From a virus: a DNA stretch of 20,252 nt. The position numbers were made by a program, and so were the translations under genes. This document shows positions 13,826-20,252 of the stretch, piece by piece (the first letter of the stretch is position 1; the number at the start of each line of letters is the position of its first letter). Location of the stretch: IMG/VR virus record IMGVR_UViG_3300023174_002962, positions 1 through 20,252 of that record; one strand, 5' to 3'. The notes beneath the pieces were generated by a model. The model saw only the letters and a program-made list of their open reading frames with translations. It was not told where the DNA came from and ran no database searches.

Positions 13826-13972
13826 CTAAATTATAGCAAAAACGGCTTTTCTGGTCAACCAAAATAATAACCCTACAATTACTAGGAGTTCTACCACCGT
13901 AAAATTAGTACGATAGTAGTACTGTAATACTTTCTGTTTAAGTACTACCAATTGGGGTTTTAGTGGTTTCAT
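13826..13972 (-). CDS. Possible membrane micro-protein, 48 aa
   Basis: An ORF lies between the two tandem promoters. It has a basic N-terminus (MKPLKPQLVVLKQK), three tyrosines, then a hydrophobic segment of about 16 residues starting FTVVELLVIVGLLFW, and a short end. FTxxELLVIV resembles the N-terminal helix of type IV prepilins, but the Gly before Phe is Asn here, so processing is doubtful. The ATG lies 6 bp after a perfect -10 box, implying a leaderless message; there is no Shine-Dalgarno. The second promoter overlaps its 3' end. It may be non-coding spacer, so I give it low to moderate confidence. Confidence 0.35.
   Translation of the reverse strand: MKPLKPQLVVLKQKVLQYYYRTNFTVVELLVIVGLLFWLTRKAVFAII
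13830..13858 (-). promoter_or_regulatory. sigma-70 promoter B (TTGACC-17-TATAAT)
   Basis: TTGACC (13853-13858) and TATAAT (13830-13835) have a 17-bp spacer on the minus strand. The expected start near 13823 gives a leader of about 25 nt with a good ribosome site for the 94-aa gene. It is the proximal one of a tandem pair and likely drives the 13798-10451 run with the ligase. Confidence 0.8.
13916..13948. repeat. Inverted repeat GTAGTACT / AGTACTAC between tandem promoters
   Basis: Eight-base arms at 13916-13923 and 13941-13948 are perfect inverted copies with 17 bp between them. Further GTAC/TACTA words sit nearby. The arms lie about 30-55 bp downstream of promoter A and upstream of promoter B, where a dimeric regulator could bind; an RNA hairpin with a long loop is the alternative. 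Confidence 0.45.
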
Positions 13973-13978
13973 GCCCTG

Positions 13979-14007
13979 ATTATAACATTTTGGGCATTAT
14001 TTGTCAA
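13979..14007 (-). promoter_or_regulatory. Perfect sigma-70 promoter A (TTGACA-17-TATAAT)
   Basis: TTGACA (14002-14007) and TATAAT (13979-13984) match consensus fully, with 17 bp between them on the minus strand. The -35 box starts 8 bp after the stop of the 705-aa gene. The -10 box ends 6 bp before the ATG of the 48-aa ORF, so that transcript would begin at or beside its start codon. Confidence 0.85.
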
Positions 14008-14015
14008 TGTATACT

Positions 14016-16133
14016 TTAGTTTGCAATTTCTACACCACATGCTGGCGGTACAGGCGGTGCTGGATCTGGTTTGATGTCTGGGCCACTGAGCCTGTTTTCG
14101 GCCAGTTTCATTTGGTTTTCGCCTTCACGCAAACTGCCCACCATGGCTTGACCAGCCAATGTTGTAGTGTCAGCTATGTTTTGTAAGAAATCATATGGGC
14201 CACAAGTCTGGCATTCTCTGCCGTACTGTGCCAGCATTTGAGAAAACGCTATAATTGAGTTTTGTTCTCCAGGCAACAAAGCAAAATAGTCAACACCTGC
14301 TTTGACCTGATAGGTTTTTTCTTTGTTAAGGTAGGTAGCAATAGCAACCCATGCAGTGTTCAATGTGCTGACCGTGGCAGTGTATGTGGGATTGGCATAC
14401 AATGTTGCTATGGCCGAGTTGGCGTTGGTAATTTGTGTTAGCACCGCGGCATCAGTGCCTGCAACCAAAATATTGCTATATGCAGTGTTCAATGTGGCCA
14501 ATGCCCCAGCAGTTTGCAGTGTTTGAACTGCTGCCGAAGCTATGTCAAATTGTGCTGCCAAGTTGTTATAATCAATGGCTGTGCCCAACACATCACACAT
14601 GGTAATATTACTATCAGTGCCAGAACCAGTAGCCACAGAATTGTTGATGTAATTGGTGGTTGCGGCAGCTACAGGACTGGTCAATGCTTCAATTTGGTCC
14701 AGGCCAGTCATGGTGTTTAGTCCACCAAGTGTGATTGGTTCCCAGTAAGTTGTGTTATTGATATTGGTACCAGCCGGAACATCATCTATAGCTTGATAAA
14801 ACACAGTGTCAGGACTTAGCACTGCCAGTGGAGGCTGCAATGTGCTGTTGGGATTGACTGGCGCAGCCGCCACAATATCGTTGGCCAAGTAGTCACTGTT
14901 CACGTCCCAGGGATTGCGATCAAAGCCTTGTATAGTTTGTGCCAATTCTGGCCAAGTGGCAAATGGGATATTTGTAATCTGTTGCACAGCCGCTTGTGTG
15001 GACTTGTTGGACACAGCTTGGTCTGGAGGAATAATTTTTGCCAACTCGTCACAACCAGACGGTGTAGGCAAAAATGCACCCACGGTTTCAGCTAGGTTCA
15101 TGTTGACTGCACCATTGGTCTGATAGATTGGCACAGGACCTGCCGGCGATGGTGTTAGTAAATTGGTATAACTGTTGGGAAACATCACGGCTGGATTCAA
15201 CAAATCTGCCATGGTTGCAACATTGGGGGTGGTCACTTCCAGTATGTCTAATACATCTTGTAAGGCAGCGTCTGTGATATTGACCAATGCTGGGTATGCT
15301 TTTTTCTGTAGTTTATCAAATTCGTTTGGTGTAAGACCACTGGGATTGAACAATGCCACTTTGTTGATGTTCACTAGATCTGATATGTTTTGCAATGTCA
15401 GTCCTTGATCCTGCAATGCATCACGAACAGCGGGCAATGTGCCATTGATGGTGTTGCTTACCTTTGACAACTGTGCCAGCAATGCAGCCGGTGTCCCGTA
15501 TTCATTTAGTGTTTGTGTATTTGTTAACAATCCTTGATTGGCAATATCAGTAGCCAGTCGACCCAATGCACCAGGACTGTCGTCTACCAGACTTGCAATG
15601 TTATTGCTTACCAAGTTGCTCATGTTGGTAAACGTAGGGCCCAGATACGTTGCGGCGTTGCGTGTGCTGTTGATTAAGGAATTGGTAGTGTTAATGTAAC
15701 CTTGCACTGCCATGAATCCTTGACAGAATCTTCCAAGGTCTCTGGTATCATTGTAGATGCCTAGATATGCATTTCCAGTTTGTTGCACTAGGTCGGCAAA
15801 TCCATATGGATCCAATGTAGAAGCATCGCTTTGAGTAGGCAAGTATTCTTGATTCAAATAAGGAAAATTTGCCAGTGGCAGCGCAGGGATTGCATCGCCT
15901 AGTGCTGGAATTGTACCAGCACCAATACTCAGCAACAAATCCAATGTGCTTTGAGTTTTAAATGTTTGAGCCTGATAATAGTTAACTGCGGCTAGCCAAT
16001 TGGCTATCACTGTTTTGCCATTAAATGTGGCAATTGCTGTGGTCAGTGCCGTTGGTAAACTTTTGACACCTTGATTGTTCATCAACCCAGCAGCGGTGTT
16101 CAGTTCTAATGGAGTTAATACACCGTTGGCCAT
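14016..16133 (-). CDS. Large virion-associated protein (probable tail/baseplate), 705 aa
   Basis: I do not recognise a named family. The protein is rich in Ala, Thr, Asn and Leu, poor in Lys, and has no signal peptide or clear membrane helix, like phage structural proteins. Residues about 409-466 (from DVNSDYLANDIV to FYQAIDDVPAGTN and TTYW) resemble the small carbohydrate-binding modules (CBM5/12-like) often found in tail proteins. The C-terminus is proline-rich (PDPAPPVPPACG). The ATG shares one base with the stop of the PAAR gene (TAATG), so both products are made together, which supports a place at the tail spike or baseplate hub. A role in cell-surface contact is inferred. It is the last gene before the tandem promoters. 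Confidence 0.78.
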   Translation of the reverse strand: MANGVLTPLELNTAAGLMNNQGVKSLPTALTTAIATFNGKTVIANWLAAVNYYQAQTFKTQSTLDLLLSIGAGTIPALGDAIPALPLANFPYLNQEYLPTQSDASTLDPYGFADLVQQTGNAYLGIYNDTRDLGRFCQGFMAVQGYINTTNSLINSTRNAATYLGPTFTNMSNLVSNNIASLVDDSPGALGRLATDIANQGLLTNTQTLNEYGTPAALLAQLSKVSNTINGTLPAVRDALQDQGLTLQNISDLVNINKVALFNPSGLTPNEFDKLQKKAYPALVNITDAALQDVLDILEVTTPNVATMADLLNPAVMFPNSYTNLLTPSPAGPVPIYQTNGAVNMNLAETVGAFLPTPSGCDELAKIIPPDQAVSNKSTQAAVQQITNIPFATWPELAQTIQGFDRNPWDVNSDYLANDIVAAAPVNPNSTLQPPLAVLSPDTVFYQAIDDVPAGTNINNTTYWEPITLGGLNTMTGLDQIEALTSPVAAATTNYINNSVATGSGTDSNITMCDVLGTAIDYNNLAAQFDIASAAVQTLQTAGALATLNTAYSNILVAGTDAAVLTQITNANSAIATLYANPTYTATVSTLNTAWVAIATYLNKEKTYQVKAGVDYFALLPGEQNSIIAFSQMLAQYGRECQTCGPYDFLQNIADTTTLAGQAMVGSLREGENQMKLAENRLSGPDIKPDPAPPVPPACGVEIAN

Positions 16134-16420
16134 TATCCTGCCCTAACATCGCCACTGCCGCCAGATCGTGCATGACCGCAGGTGTCTGCGTCACCAGTTA
16201 GGCTTACTGCTATTCCGCCAGCGCGAACTGTGCCTGATCCACCTGCAGTGGTTGGTCCACAATGTATGCCAGGACATCCTCTTCGTCCACAACACGGGTG
16301 GGCACTGACACCTTGCCCAGTTGTGGCAATTGGTCTTCCGTTTATGCGTACAGAGTCAATGCCCGATGTAATTACACCGCCTGCTCCGTTTGCATCGCCT
16401 ACTCGTTGTATTCCTGGCAT
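16133..16420 (-). CDS. PAAR-domain spike-tip protein, 95 aa
   Basis: PAAR proteins form a metal-bound cone that sharpens the membrane-piercing spike of contractile tails and type VI secretion systems; T4 gp5.4 is the phage example. The sequence is Gly-rich with short repeats (GDANGAGGVITSG, VRINGRPIATTG, VRAGGIAVSLTGDAD), and candidate metal ligands H41, H53 and H83 with several cysteines (C43, C44, C49, C54, C81). The starting MPGIQRVGD is typical. Length is normal for a single PAAR domain without a toxin extension. The start lies 1 bp after the stop of the 97-aa gene, and the stop overlaps the start of the 705-aa virion protein gene. Confidence 0.9.
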   Translation of the reverse strand: MPGIQRVGDANGAGGVITSGIDSVRINGRPIATTGQGVSAHPCCGRRGCPGIHCGPTTAGGSGTVRAGGIAVSLTGDADTCGHARSGGSGDVRAG

Positions 16421-16421
16421 G

Positions 16422-16715
16422 TTATCCTACTAAGATTTTCTTTTCTGGCACCTTGATGCCTGTGGTTGCTTCAATGTACTTCATACGCACATTTTCGTCT
16501 GTTAACGAATGAATAGCAACACAGTTCATATTTAGCCGGGGATTTTTGTCAGGATCTGCGGTAAACATTGACGGCACAAGTCCCATGCCTTGTGGACCCG
16601 GGGCCACGCTTACAGGATCCTGTAAGACAGCGTAGCCCGACTCCATGTCCACAAGTTTGGCAATCATTTCCTCGCCAGAGTTCAGTTTGAATGTGTAAAC
16701 TTTTCCAATTTCCAT
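16422..16715 (-). CDS. Uncharacterised protein, 97 aa, beta-rich
   Basis: I do not recognise a named family. The protein starts MEIGKVYTFKLNSGEEMIAKL, followed by a strand (GYAVLQDPVSVAPG), which reads like a small Sm/SH3-type barrel; this is an inference from the strand pattern. The middle has a Gly/Pro-rich QGMGLVPSMF loop and the end is helical then basic (VPEKKILVG). Its ATG shares one base with the glutaredoxin stop (TAATG) and the PAAR gene follows directly, so it is co-translated between a nucleotide-metabolism gene and virion genes. It could belong to either group. Confidence 0.75.
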   Translation of the reverse strand: MEIGKVYTFKLNSGEEMIAKLVDMESGYAVLQDPVSVAPGPQGMGLVPSMFTADPDKNPRLNMNCVAIHSLTDENVRMKYIEATTGIKVPEKKILVG

Positions 16716-16945
16716 TATTTGCTTTCTGTTAATTTTGTTCTGAGTTCAGTGAACCCGCCCACAAGCTCGTCATCTAAAAAGATCTGTGGTACTGAGCGAG
16801 CATTTGGTACTGCTTCTAATAGTTGTTCCTTGGTCCACCCATGCATGATGTTGCGTTCTTCAAATTCAATGTTGCGTGATTTGAGCAAGGCCTTGGCTTG
16901 GTCGCAGTAGGGGCATTGGTCTTTTGACCATACGATTGCTTTCAT
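16715..16945 (-). CDS. nrdC: Glutaredoxin, 76 aa
   Basis: The protein is a small thioredoxin-fold reductant with the active site CPYC at 11-14, the cis-proline loop SVPQIF (P53) and the GG-x-x-E/D glutathione-binding turn (VGGFTEL, 62-68). It can reduce the C-terminal cysteines of the ribonucleotide reductase large subunit, whose gene is in the same run. The length is short but normal for phage and bacterial glutaredoxins. AAGGAAA precedes the ATG, which overlaps the stop of the 69-aa gene as ATGA. The gene symbol is by analogy with T4 nrdC, which is a thioredoxin/glutaredoxin-like protein. Confidence 0.92.
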   Translation of the reverse strand: MKAIVWSKDQCPYCDQAKALLKSRNIEFEERNIMHGWTKEQLLEAVPNARSVPQIFLDDELVGGFTELRTKLTESK

Positions 16946-17151
16946 TTGAGTTTTCCTTTTAGTCTATAAAGTGTGTGTTCGTGACGATGATTCCAGATAC
17001 TAATCTCTATTGTATCTCCGGGGCCTGTGATAAACCTAGTACCACGAACATGCCGACCCCATATCCATCTACCACTGAGATCACAACGGCGAGGAATCAA
17101 TGCAAATGTTTCTTTCCATTTGGCTCGTTTATAATACCATTCATCTATCAT
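16942..17151 (-). CDS. Uncharacterised small basic protein, 69 aa
   Basis: I do not recognise this protein. It is basic and aromatic (MIDEWYYKRAKWKETF; LSGRWIWGRHVRG), with a beta-rich end (TIEISIWNHRHEHTLYRLKG). No membrane segment is seen. Its ATG overlaps the nrdB stop as ATGA and its stop overlaps the glutaredoxin start as ATGA. The unbroken coupling between nrdB and glutaredoxin suggests that it is a real gene, perhaps linked to ribonucleotide reductase, but nothing in the sequence shows this. Confidence 0.72.
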   Translation of the reverse strand: MIDEWYYKRAKWKETFALIPRRCDLSGRWIWGRHVRGTRFITGPGDTIEISIWNHRHEHTLYRLKGKLK

Positions 17152-18248
17152 AAGTTAGGCAGTTCGTCGTAGTCAATGGCGTCACTCATAACACCAATAA
17201 CATAGTTGGTTGATTCATTTTCCTGCAGGGCAGTTTGTTTCTTGCTGGTGTCCACATGCTTGTTGAACCATGGAATAGGTGTGGAGCGTGGTGCAGTCTC
17301 TTGATACTTGATGCCAATTTCTTTCAGTGCATTGGCTGCTGTGTAGTCCACAAAGTCTTTTAAGATCTGTGCGTTGAGGCCAATCACTGGACCTTTGTTG
17401 AACAGGTAGTCTGCCCATTCTTTTTCTTCACGGATCACATCCAAGTATAACTGATACACTTCTGCTTCGCACTCTACCTTGGCCTGTGCAAAGCGAGGGT
17501 CTTCTTTCACCACTTGATTGATAATCCAAGCAGTCCATTCCTTGTGCAGGATTTCGTCTTGTAGAATCAACTGAATGATGTTGCCGTTGCCAATAAAGAT
17601 TTTGTTCTCAACCATTGCTAAAGAAGTAGCAAATGATACCATAAAGCGGAATGCTTCTAATGCATAACTTGCGTTGAGTGCCATCCAAATGGCTTTGATA
17701 TGTGCATGATCCTTGACAGGAACTTCCAATTCTTTTTCGCAGTTGACCATGTGCAGGTGATCGTAATACTGGCCTACACTTGAAGCCATGCCTACAATTT
17801 CTTGAGTGTCGTGAATGGTATTGAACACATCCTTGGGCACGTTGTAAATGTTGCGAATGATGTGGCTGTAACTGCGTGAGTGAATGTTGGTTTCAAAGAA
17901 TGTCCAATTGTAGACCAAGGCTTCCAGTTCAGGAATTGAAACCACAGGCGTAAAGATTTGGCTTGGGCCACGCCCTTGCAATGAATCTAGTGCAGTTTGA
18001 CGCAAGAGGTTACTAGTGAATATATGCTTAACTGTGTCTGAAGCGTCTTTAAAATCTTGTGCATCTTTGGTCAGAGAAATTTCTTCAGGCACCCAAAAGA
18101 ATCCGCGAGCCTCTTGCTCAAACTTCACTAGTTTGTTATATTTGACTTCTTCAAATCTTTGAACCGTAACAGGCCCAGCAGGATCCAAGAACATTTTGCG
18201 ATGTAGATAGTCTGTTTTGTTTGCGAGATTGTATTGTGCTTGGCTCAT
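17148..18248 (-). CDS. nrdB: Ribonucleotide reductase class Ia, small (radical) subunit, 366 aa
   Basis: This subunit holds the diiron-tyrosyl radical cofactor and activates the large subunit, making deoxyribonucleotides. Iron ligands and the radical site align with E. coli NrdB: D88, E119, H123, E198, E232, H235, and Tyr127 in HSRSY. The radical-transfer Trp52 lies in FFWVPEE. The spacing D88-E119 (31), H123-Y127 (4) and E198-E232-H235 (34, 3) equals that of E. coli, but the first ExxH motif is ETNIH, with four residues from Glu to His instead of three. The C-terminus (DYDELPNL) resembles the tail that binds NrdA. AAGGAAC precedes the ATG at 18248. The gene follows the methyltransferase-like gene directly and is coupled to the 69-aa gene. 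Confidence 0.95.
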   Translation of the reverse strand: MSQAQYNLANKTDYLHRKMFLDPAGPVTVQRFEEVKYNKLVKFEQEARGFFWVPEEISLTKDAQDFKDASDTVKHIFTSNLLRQTALDSLQGRGPSQIFTPVVSIPELEALVYNWTFFETNIHSRSYSHIIRNIYNVPKDVFNTIHDTQEIVGMASSVGQYYDHLHMVNCEKELEVPVKDHAHIKAIWMALNASYALEAFRFMVSFATSLAMVENKIFIGNGNIIQLILQDEILHKEWTAWIINQVVKEDPRFAQAKVECEAEVYQLYLDVIREEKEWADYLFNKGPVIGLNAQILKDFVDYTAANALKEIGIKYQETAPRSTPIPWFNKHVDTSKKQTALQENESTNYVIGVMSDAIDYDELPNL

Positions 18249-18249
18249 A

Positions 18250-19173
18250 TTAAGTTCCTTGTGAGTATGTAATTAGCCCAGTTTTTACACTGTGCTCAAC
18301 AACTAAATTTGTTTGTGGATTTGATAAAATTATAGGGTTTTCTCCTGGCCCCCAATGCCCGGTATCCAAATACAATCGATCATTGTCTTGTGCCATGCCT
18401 AAGCGCGGCACAATCAACACAGTTTTATCACGCCAATCTTTAGTGTCTACATCAAGTGTAAACAATTCTCTATCTTCATCCCAGTGCGTGGCTGAATAAC
18501 TGGCAACAACTGATCCAGCTTGAACTGCTCGCATGTACGGAATCCAGCCCCAATCAGTTTCTTGCTGTCGTTCAAAGGTATTAATTCCCGAGTTCAATGG
18601 CAAACTACCAGTCCCTGCTTTTCCTGCTAATGAATTCACAACTGATACAAATTCAAAATCTATATCAACCCCGGGATTAAAACAACTTTGACTTTGACCA
18701 GGTCTGCAAAGACCACGGGCAAAACTTTCAGGAATTTCAACTGCCCACATTTCTAAAAAATAAGTTCCTGGCAAGAACACTGTTTCGTGACCACGTGGTA
18801 AACTGTTCCACAAGCCTTCCCACCATAGATTACCATTCACAGTTTCTGTAAATGTAACTGATCTAGGGTTGTAGTTGTGATCATACCGTTCGTTGATCAA
18901 CTCAATGCGATCTTGTAACTTCAATTGCTTGATGATTTCGCAACCCAATTGATAGCGATCTAAGTCACTTTCAAATGCTTGAACATGTTCAGCGCCATGC
19001 TTTAGTGCCAGCATGGTCAACAGCCCTGTACCAAACCCAATGTCAGTGCAACGTTGGTTGGCAACATACCGAGAAAGAATTCTGTCGTAGAATTGATTGC
19101 GCATGAAGTCATTGATCATACCAAGGTTCACACCATCATGGTTGAACCAATCAATCCTACTCAAAAAACTCAT
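18250..19173 (-). CDS. SAM-dependent methyltransferase-like protein, 307 aa
   Basis: The N-terminal third has a class I methyltransferase core: DIGFGTGLL at 44-52 is motif I, and an acidic residue follows the next strand (QAFESD, E68). The order GxGTG-helix-strand-E resembles protein arginine methyltransferase-type enzymes. The C-terminal two thirds hold many beta strands with repeated Trp, as in the barrel half of those enzymes, but I see no clear double-E loop, so the substrate is unknown. The frame is open to 19236, but I chose the ATG at 19173, which shares one base with the stop of the 63-aa gene (TAATG) and has an AAGG upstream. It lies between nrdA and nrdB. Confidence 0.72.
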   Translation of the reverse strand: MSFLSRIDWFNHDGVNLGMINDFMRNQFYDRILSRYVANQRCTDIGFGTGLLTMLALKHGAEHVQAFESDLDRYQLGCEIIKQLKLQDRIELINERYDHNYNPRSVTFTETVNGNLWWEGLWNSLPRGHETVFLPGTYFLEMWAVEIPESFARGLCRPGQSQSCFNPGVDIDFEFVSVVNSLAGKAGTGSLPLNSGINTFERQQETDWGWIPYMRAVQAGSVVASYSATHWDEDRELFTLDVDTKDWRDKTVLIVPRLGMAQDNDRLYLDTGHWGPGENPIILSNPQTNLVVEHSVKTGLITYSQGT

Positions 19174-19364
19174 TACCAATGCCTTATTGTATTTGCTATG
19201 ATAAACCCGCAGGTCACAACATGTATTATAACCCAAAAAGTCTTGAAGAACAAGGCCAATCGAGCTTCCTTCAAGGTTAAAATGGGCACATCTGGACGGT
19301 CATGGTCTGTGTGCCCCATTAGGTGGCCTGTGGCTCGTGCCCAGACCTTTTCTAAGCTATTCAT
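19173..19364 (-). CDS. Small membrane protein next to nrdA, 63 aa
   Basis: The N-terminal 35 residues are polar with histidines and charges (ATGHLMGHTDHDRPD), then one hydrophobic helix runs from about 37 to 60 (ALFFKTFWVIIHVVTCGFIIAN). One membrane pass with a short C-terminus is expected. The ATG overlaps the nrdA stop by 4 nt (ATGA) and the stop shares one base with the methyltransferase start, so it is embedded between two coupled genes. The conserved place suggests that it is real. I know of similar small membrane proteins beside nrdA in aquatic T4-like phages only from memory; no function is known. Confidence 0.75.
   Translation of the reverse strand: MNSLEKVWARATGHLMGHTDHDRPDVPILTLKEARLALFFKTFWVIIHVVTCGFIIANTIRHW
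19225..19253 (-). promoter_or_regulatory. Weak candidate promoter inside the 63-aa gene
   Basis: A perfect TATAAT (19225-19230) has TTGTTC (19248-19253) 17 bp upstream on the minus strand. Only three of six -35 bases fit. It could give extra transcription of the methyltransferase and nrdB genes, or be chance. Confidence 0.28.
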
Positions 19365-20252
19365 AATTTACATGCTTCACAATCTTCTTCAAGATCAAAA
19401 TCAATCTCAAGCATGGGCGCAGGCGCATCTTCTTTGATCATTTTACTGCCGGCCTTGTTGATAAGACTGTAGTAGAATGTTTTGATACCCCAATAATGAG
19501 CTTGCATTAGATTGCGAGCAATCAGTGTGGTAGGCACCTTGCGGTCAGGCCAGTGCGCTGGATTGTAGAATGTGTTGGTAGAGATTGACTGATCAATGTA
19601 AGCAGCCAATACTGCTGCTGTTTTCAAATAGCCATCACAGTCTTTTTGTGCCCACATCAGTTGATACCGGTTCTTCAACCGGTGATATTCAGGCACAACT
19701 TGCGTGAGACTGCCGGCTTTGGATTCTTTCACAGTGATCAGGCTCATGGGCATTTCGATGCCATTGGTTGAGTTGATCACTACAGAACTTGATTCAACAG
19801 GTGCCACTGCCATCAGTGTGGCATTGCGTACTCCGTGAGTTTTCATCTGTTCACGCAAGGGTTCCCAGTCTAGTTCTGGTGCAAAATTCGCAAGTTCATT
19901 AACCCCAACAGCTCTTCTTTCCCAGGGAAAGATGCCTTTACCATACCAGGTACGGTGAGAATCTTTACAAGGACCACGTTCCTTGGCCAGCTCAACAGTG
20001 GCTTCGGTCAAGTAGTAGGCTTGGTGTTCCATCCACGTCTTGACTTCAGCCAAGGCGTCTGATTCACCGTATTGGAGGCTGCGCTTGGCGTGCCAGTAGG
20101 CAAGGTTGGTGATTCCAATACCCAGGGGCTGGATCTCGTCATTTGAAAGTTTAGACTGGATGGAGAGAAAGTCTTGATAGTCAAGAATGTTGCACAGGCT
20201 ACGCTGCAATATACGGCAAGCACGGCGCATGTCTTCTGGATTACGGAATGCA
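19361..20252 (-). CDS. nrdA: Ribonucleotide reductase class Ia, large subunit, C-terminal 296 aa (5' part outside window)
   Basis: The frame is open from the window edge (AFRNPEDMRRAC) to the stop at 19361. It matches the C-terminal part of class I NrdA: the VESSSVVINSTNGIE segment corresponds to the substrate/phosphate-site loop PSETSSQISNATNGIE of E. coli. The tyrosine pair in GIKTFYYSLIN corresponds to Y730/Y731 of the radical-transfer path. The C-terminus ends CEACKL, the mobile tail whose two cysteines are re-reduced by glutaredoxin or thioredoxin; here the pair is CxxC. A glutaredoxin gene is in the same run. It is coupled to the 63-aa gene by an ATGA overlap. The N-terminal activity site and the catalytic cysteines are outside the window. 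Confidence 0.95.
   Translation of the reverse strand, partial: AFRNPEDMRRACRILQRSLCNILDYQDFLSIQSKLSNDEIQPLGIGITNLAYWHAKRSLQYGESDALAEVKTWMEHQAYYLTEATVELAKERGPCKDSHRTWYGKGIFPWERRAVGVNELANFAPELDWEPLREQMKTHGVRNATLMAVAPVESSSVVINSTNGIEMPMSLITVKESKAGSLTQVVPEYHRLKNRYQLMWAQKDCDGYLKTAAVLAAYIDQSISTNTFYNPAHWPDRKVPTTLIARNLMQAHYWGIKTFYYSLINKAGSKMIKEDAPAPMLEIDFDLEEDCEACKL

Noticed and set aside
1-20252. CRISPR arrays, insertion sequences, attachment sites or a replication origin.
   Set aside because: I saw no spaced direct repeats, transposase motifs, integrase gene or repeat clusters that would support any of these.

Overview
The window looks like part of the genome of a T4-like tailed bacteriophage (a myovirus of the marine or freshwater kind). 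The evidence is the mix of genes: a T4 gp30-type ATP-dependent DNA ligase, class Ia ribonucleotide reductase (nrdA C-terminal part, nrdB) with a glutaredoxin, a PAAR-type spike-tip protein beside a large virion-like protein, and small unknown genes packed end to end. There are no rRNA genes, convincing tRNAs, insertion sequences or CRISPR arrays. The host cannot be read from the sequence; the promoters are of bacterial sigma-70 type, and a possible ROSE-like RNA thermometer hints weakly at a proteobacterium.

Nearly everything is on the minus strand, so the layout is given in transcription order, from high to low coordinates. (1) 20252-14016: nrdA, a 63-aa membrane protein, a methyltransferase-like protein, nrdB, a 69-aa protein, glutaredoxin, a 97-aa protein, a PAAR protein and a 705-aa virion-like protein. 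(2) 14015-13799: two tandem near-perfect sigma-70 promoters around a possible 48-aa membrane micro-ORF. (3) 13798-10451: small phage proteins and the DNA ligase. (4) 10450-10236: a perfect TTGACA-17-TATAAT promoter and a GC-rich, structured leader of about 180 nt with no gene in it. (5) 10235-5846: a 106-aa protein, a membrane/coiled-coil/zinc-ribbon protein, ClpX, ribosomal protein bS21, a 75-aa protein, Hsp20 and ClpS, together a protein quality-control and translation island. (6) 5064-5852 and 3413-4753 are the only plus-strand genes (a calcineurin-like phosphoesterase and a possible glycosyltransferase), with a 119-aa minus-strand gene between them. (7) 3414-1: a UDP-sugar dehydrogenase, a 2OG-Fe(II) oxygenase-like protein, an amidinotransferase, and the first 243 codons of a UV-damage endonuclease (UvdE) that runs off the window.

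Most neighbouring minus-strand genes overlap by 1, 4 or 8 nt (TAATG, ATGA or similar), which implies translational coupling within long transcripts. The functional themes are nucleotide supply and DNA repair/joining (NrdA/B, glutaredoxin, ligase, UvdE), virion tip (PAAR plus the 705-aa protein), redirection of host proteolysis and translation (ClpX with an intact ClpP-docking loop, ClpS, Hsp20, bS21), and small-molecule or sugar chemistry (dehydrogenase, oxygenase, amidinotransferase).

The points most worth following are the ClpX/ClpS/Hsp20/bS21 island, the promoter-driven structured RNA at 10236-10419, two promoters placed so that their transcripts should be leaderless, the possible RNA thermometer of hsp20, and a one-residue insertion in the iron-binding ExxH motif of NrdB.
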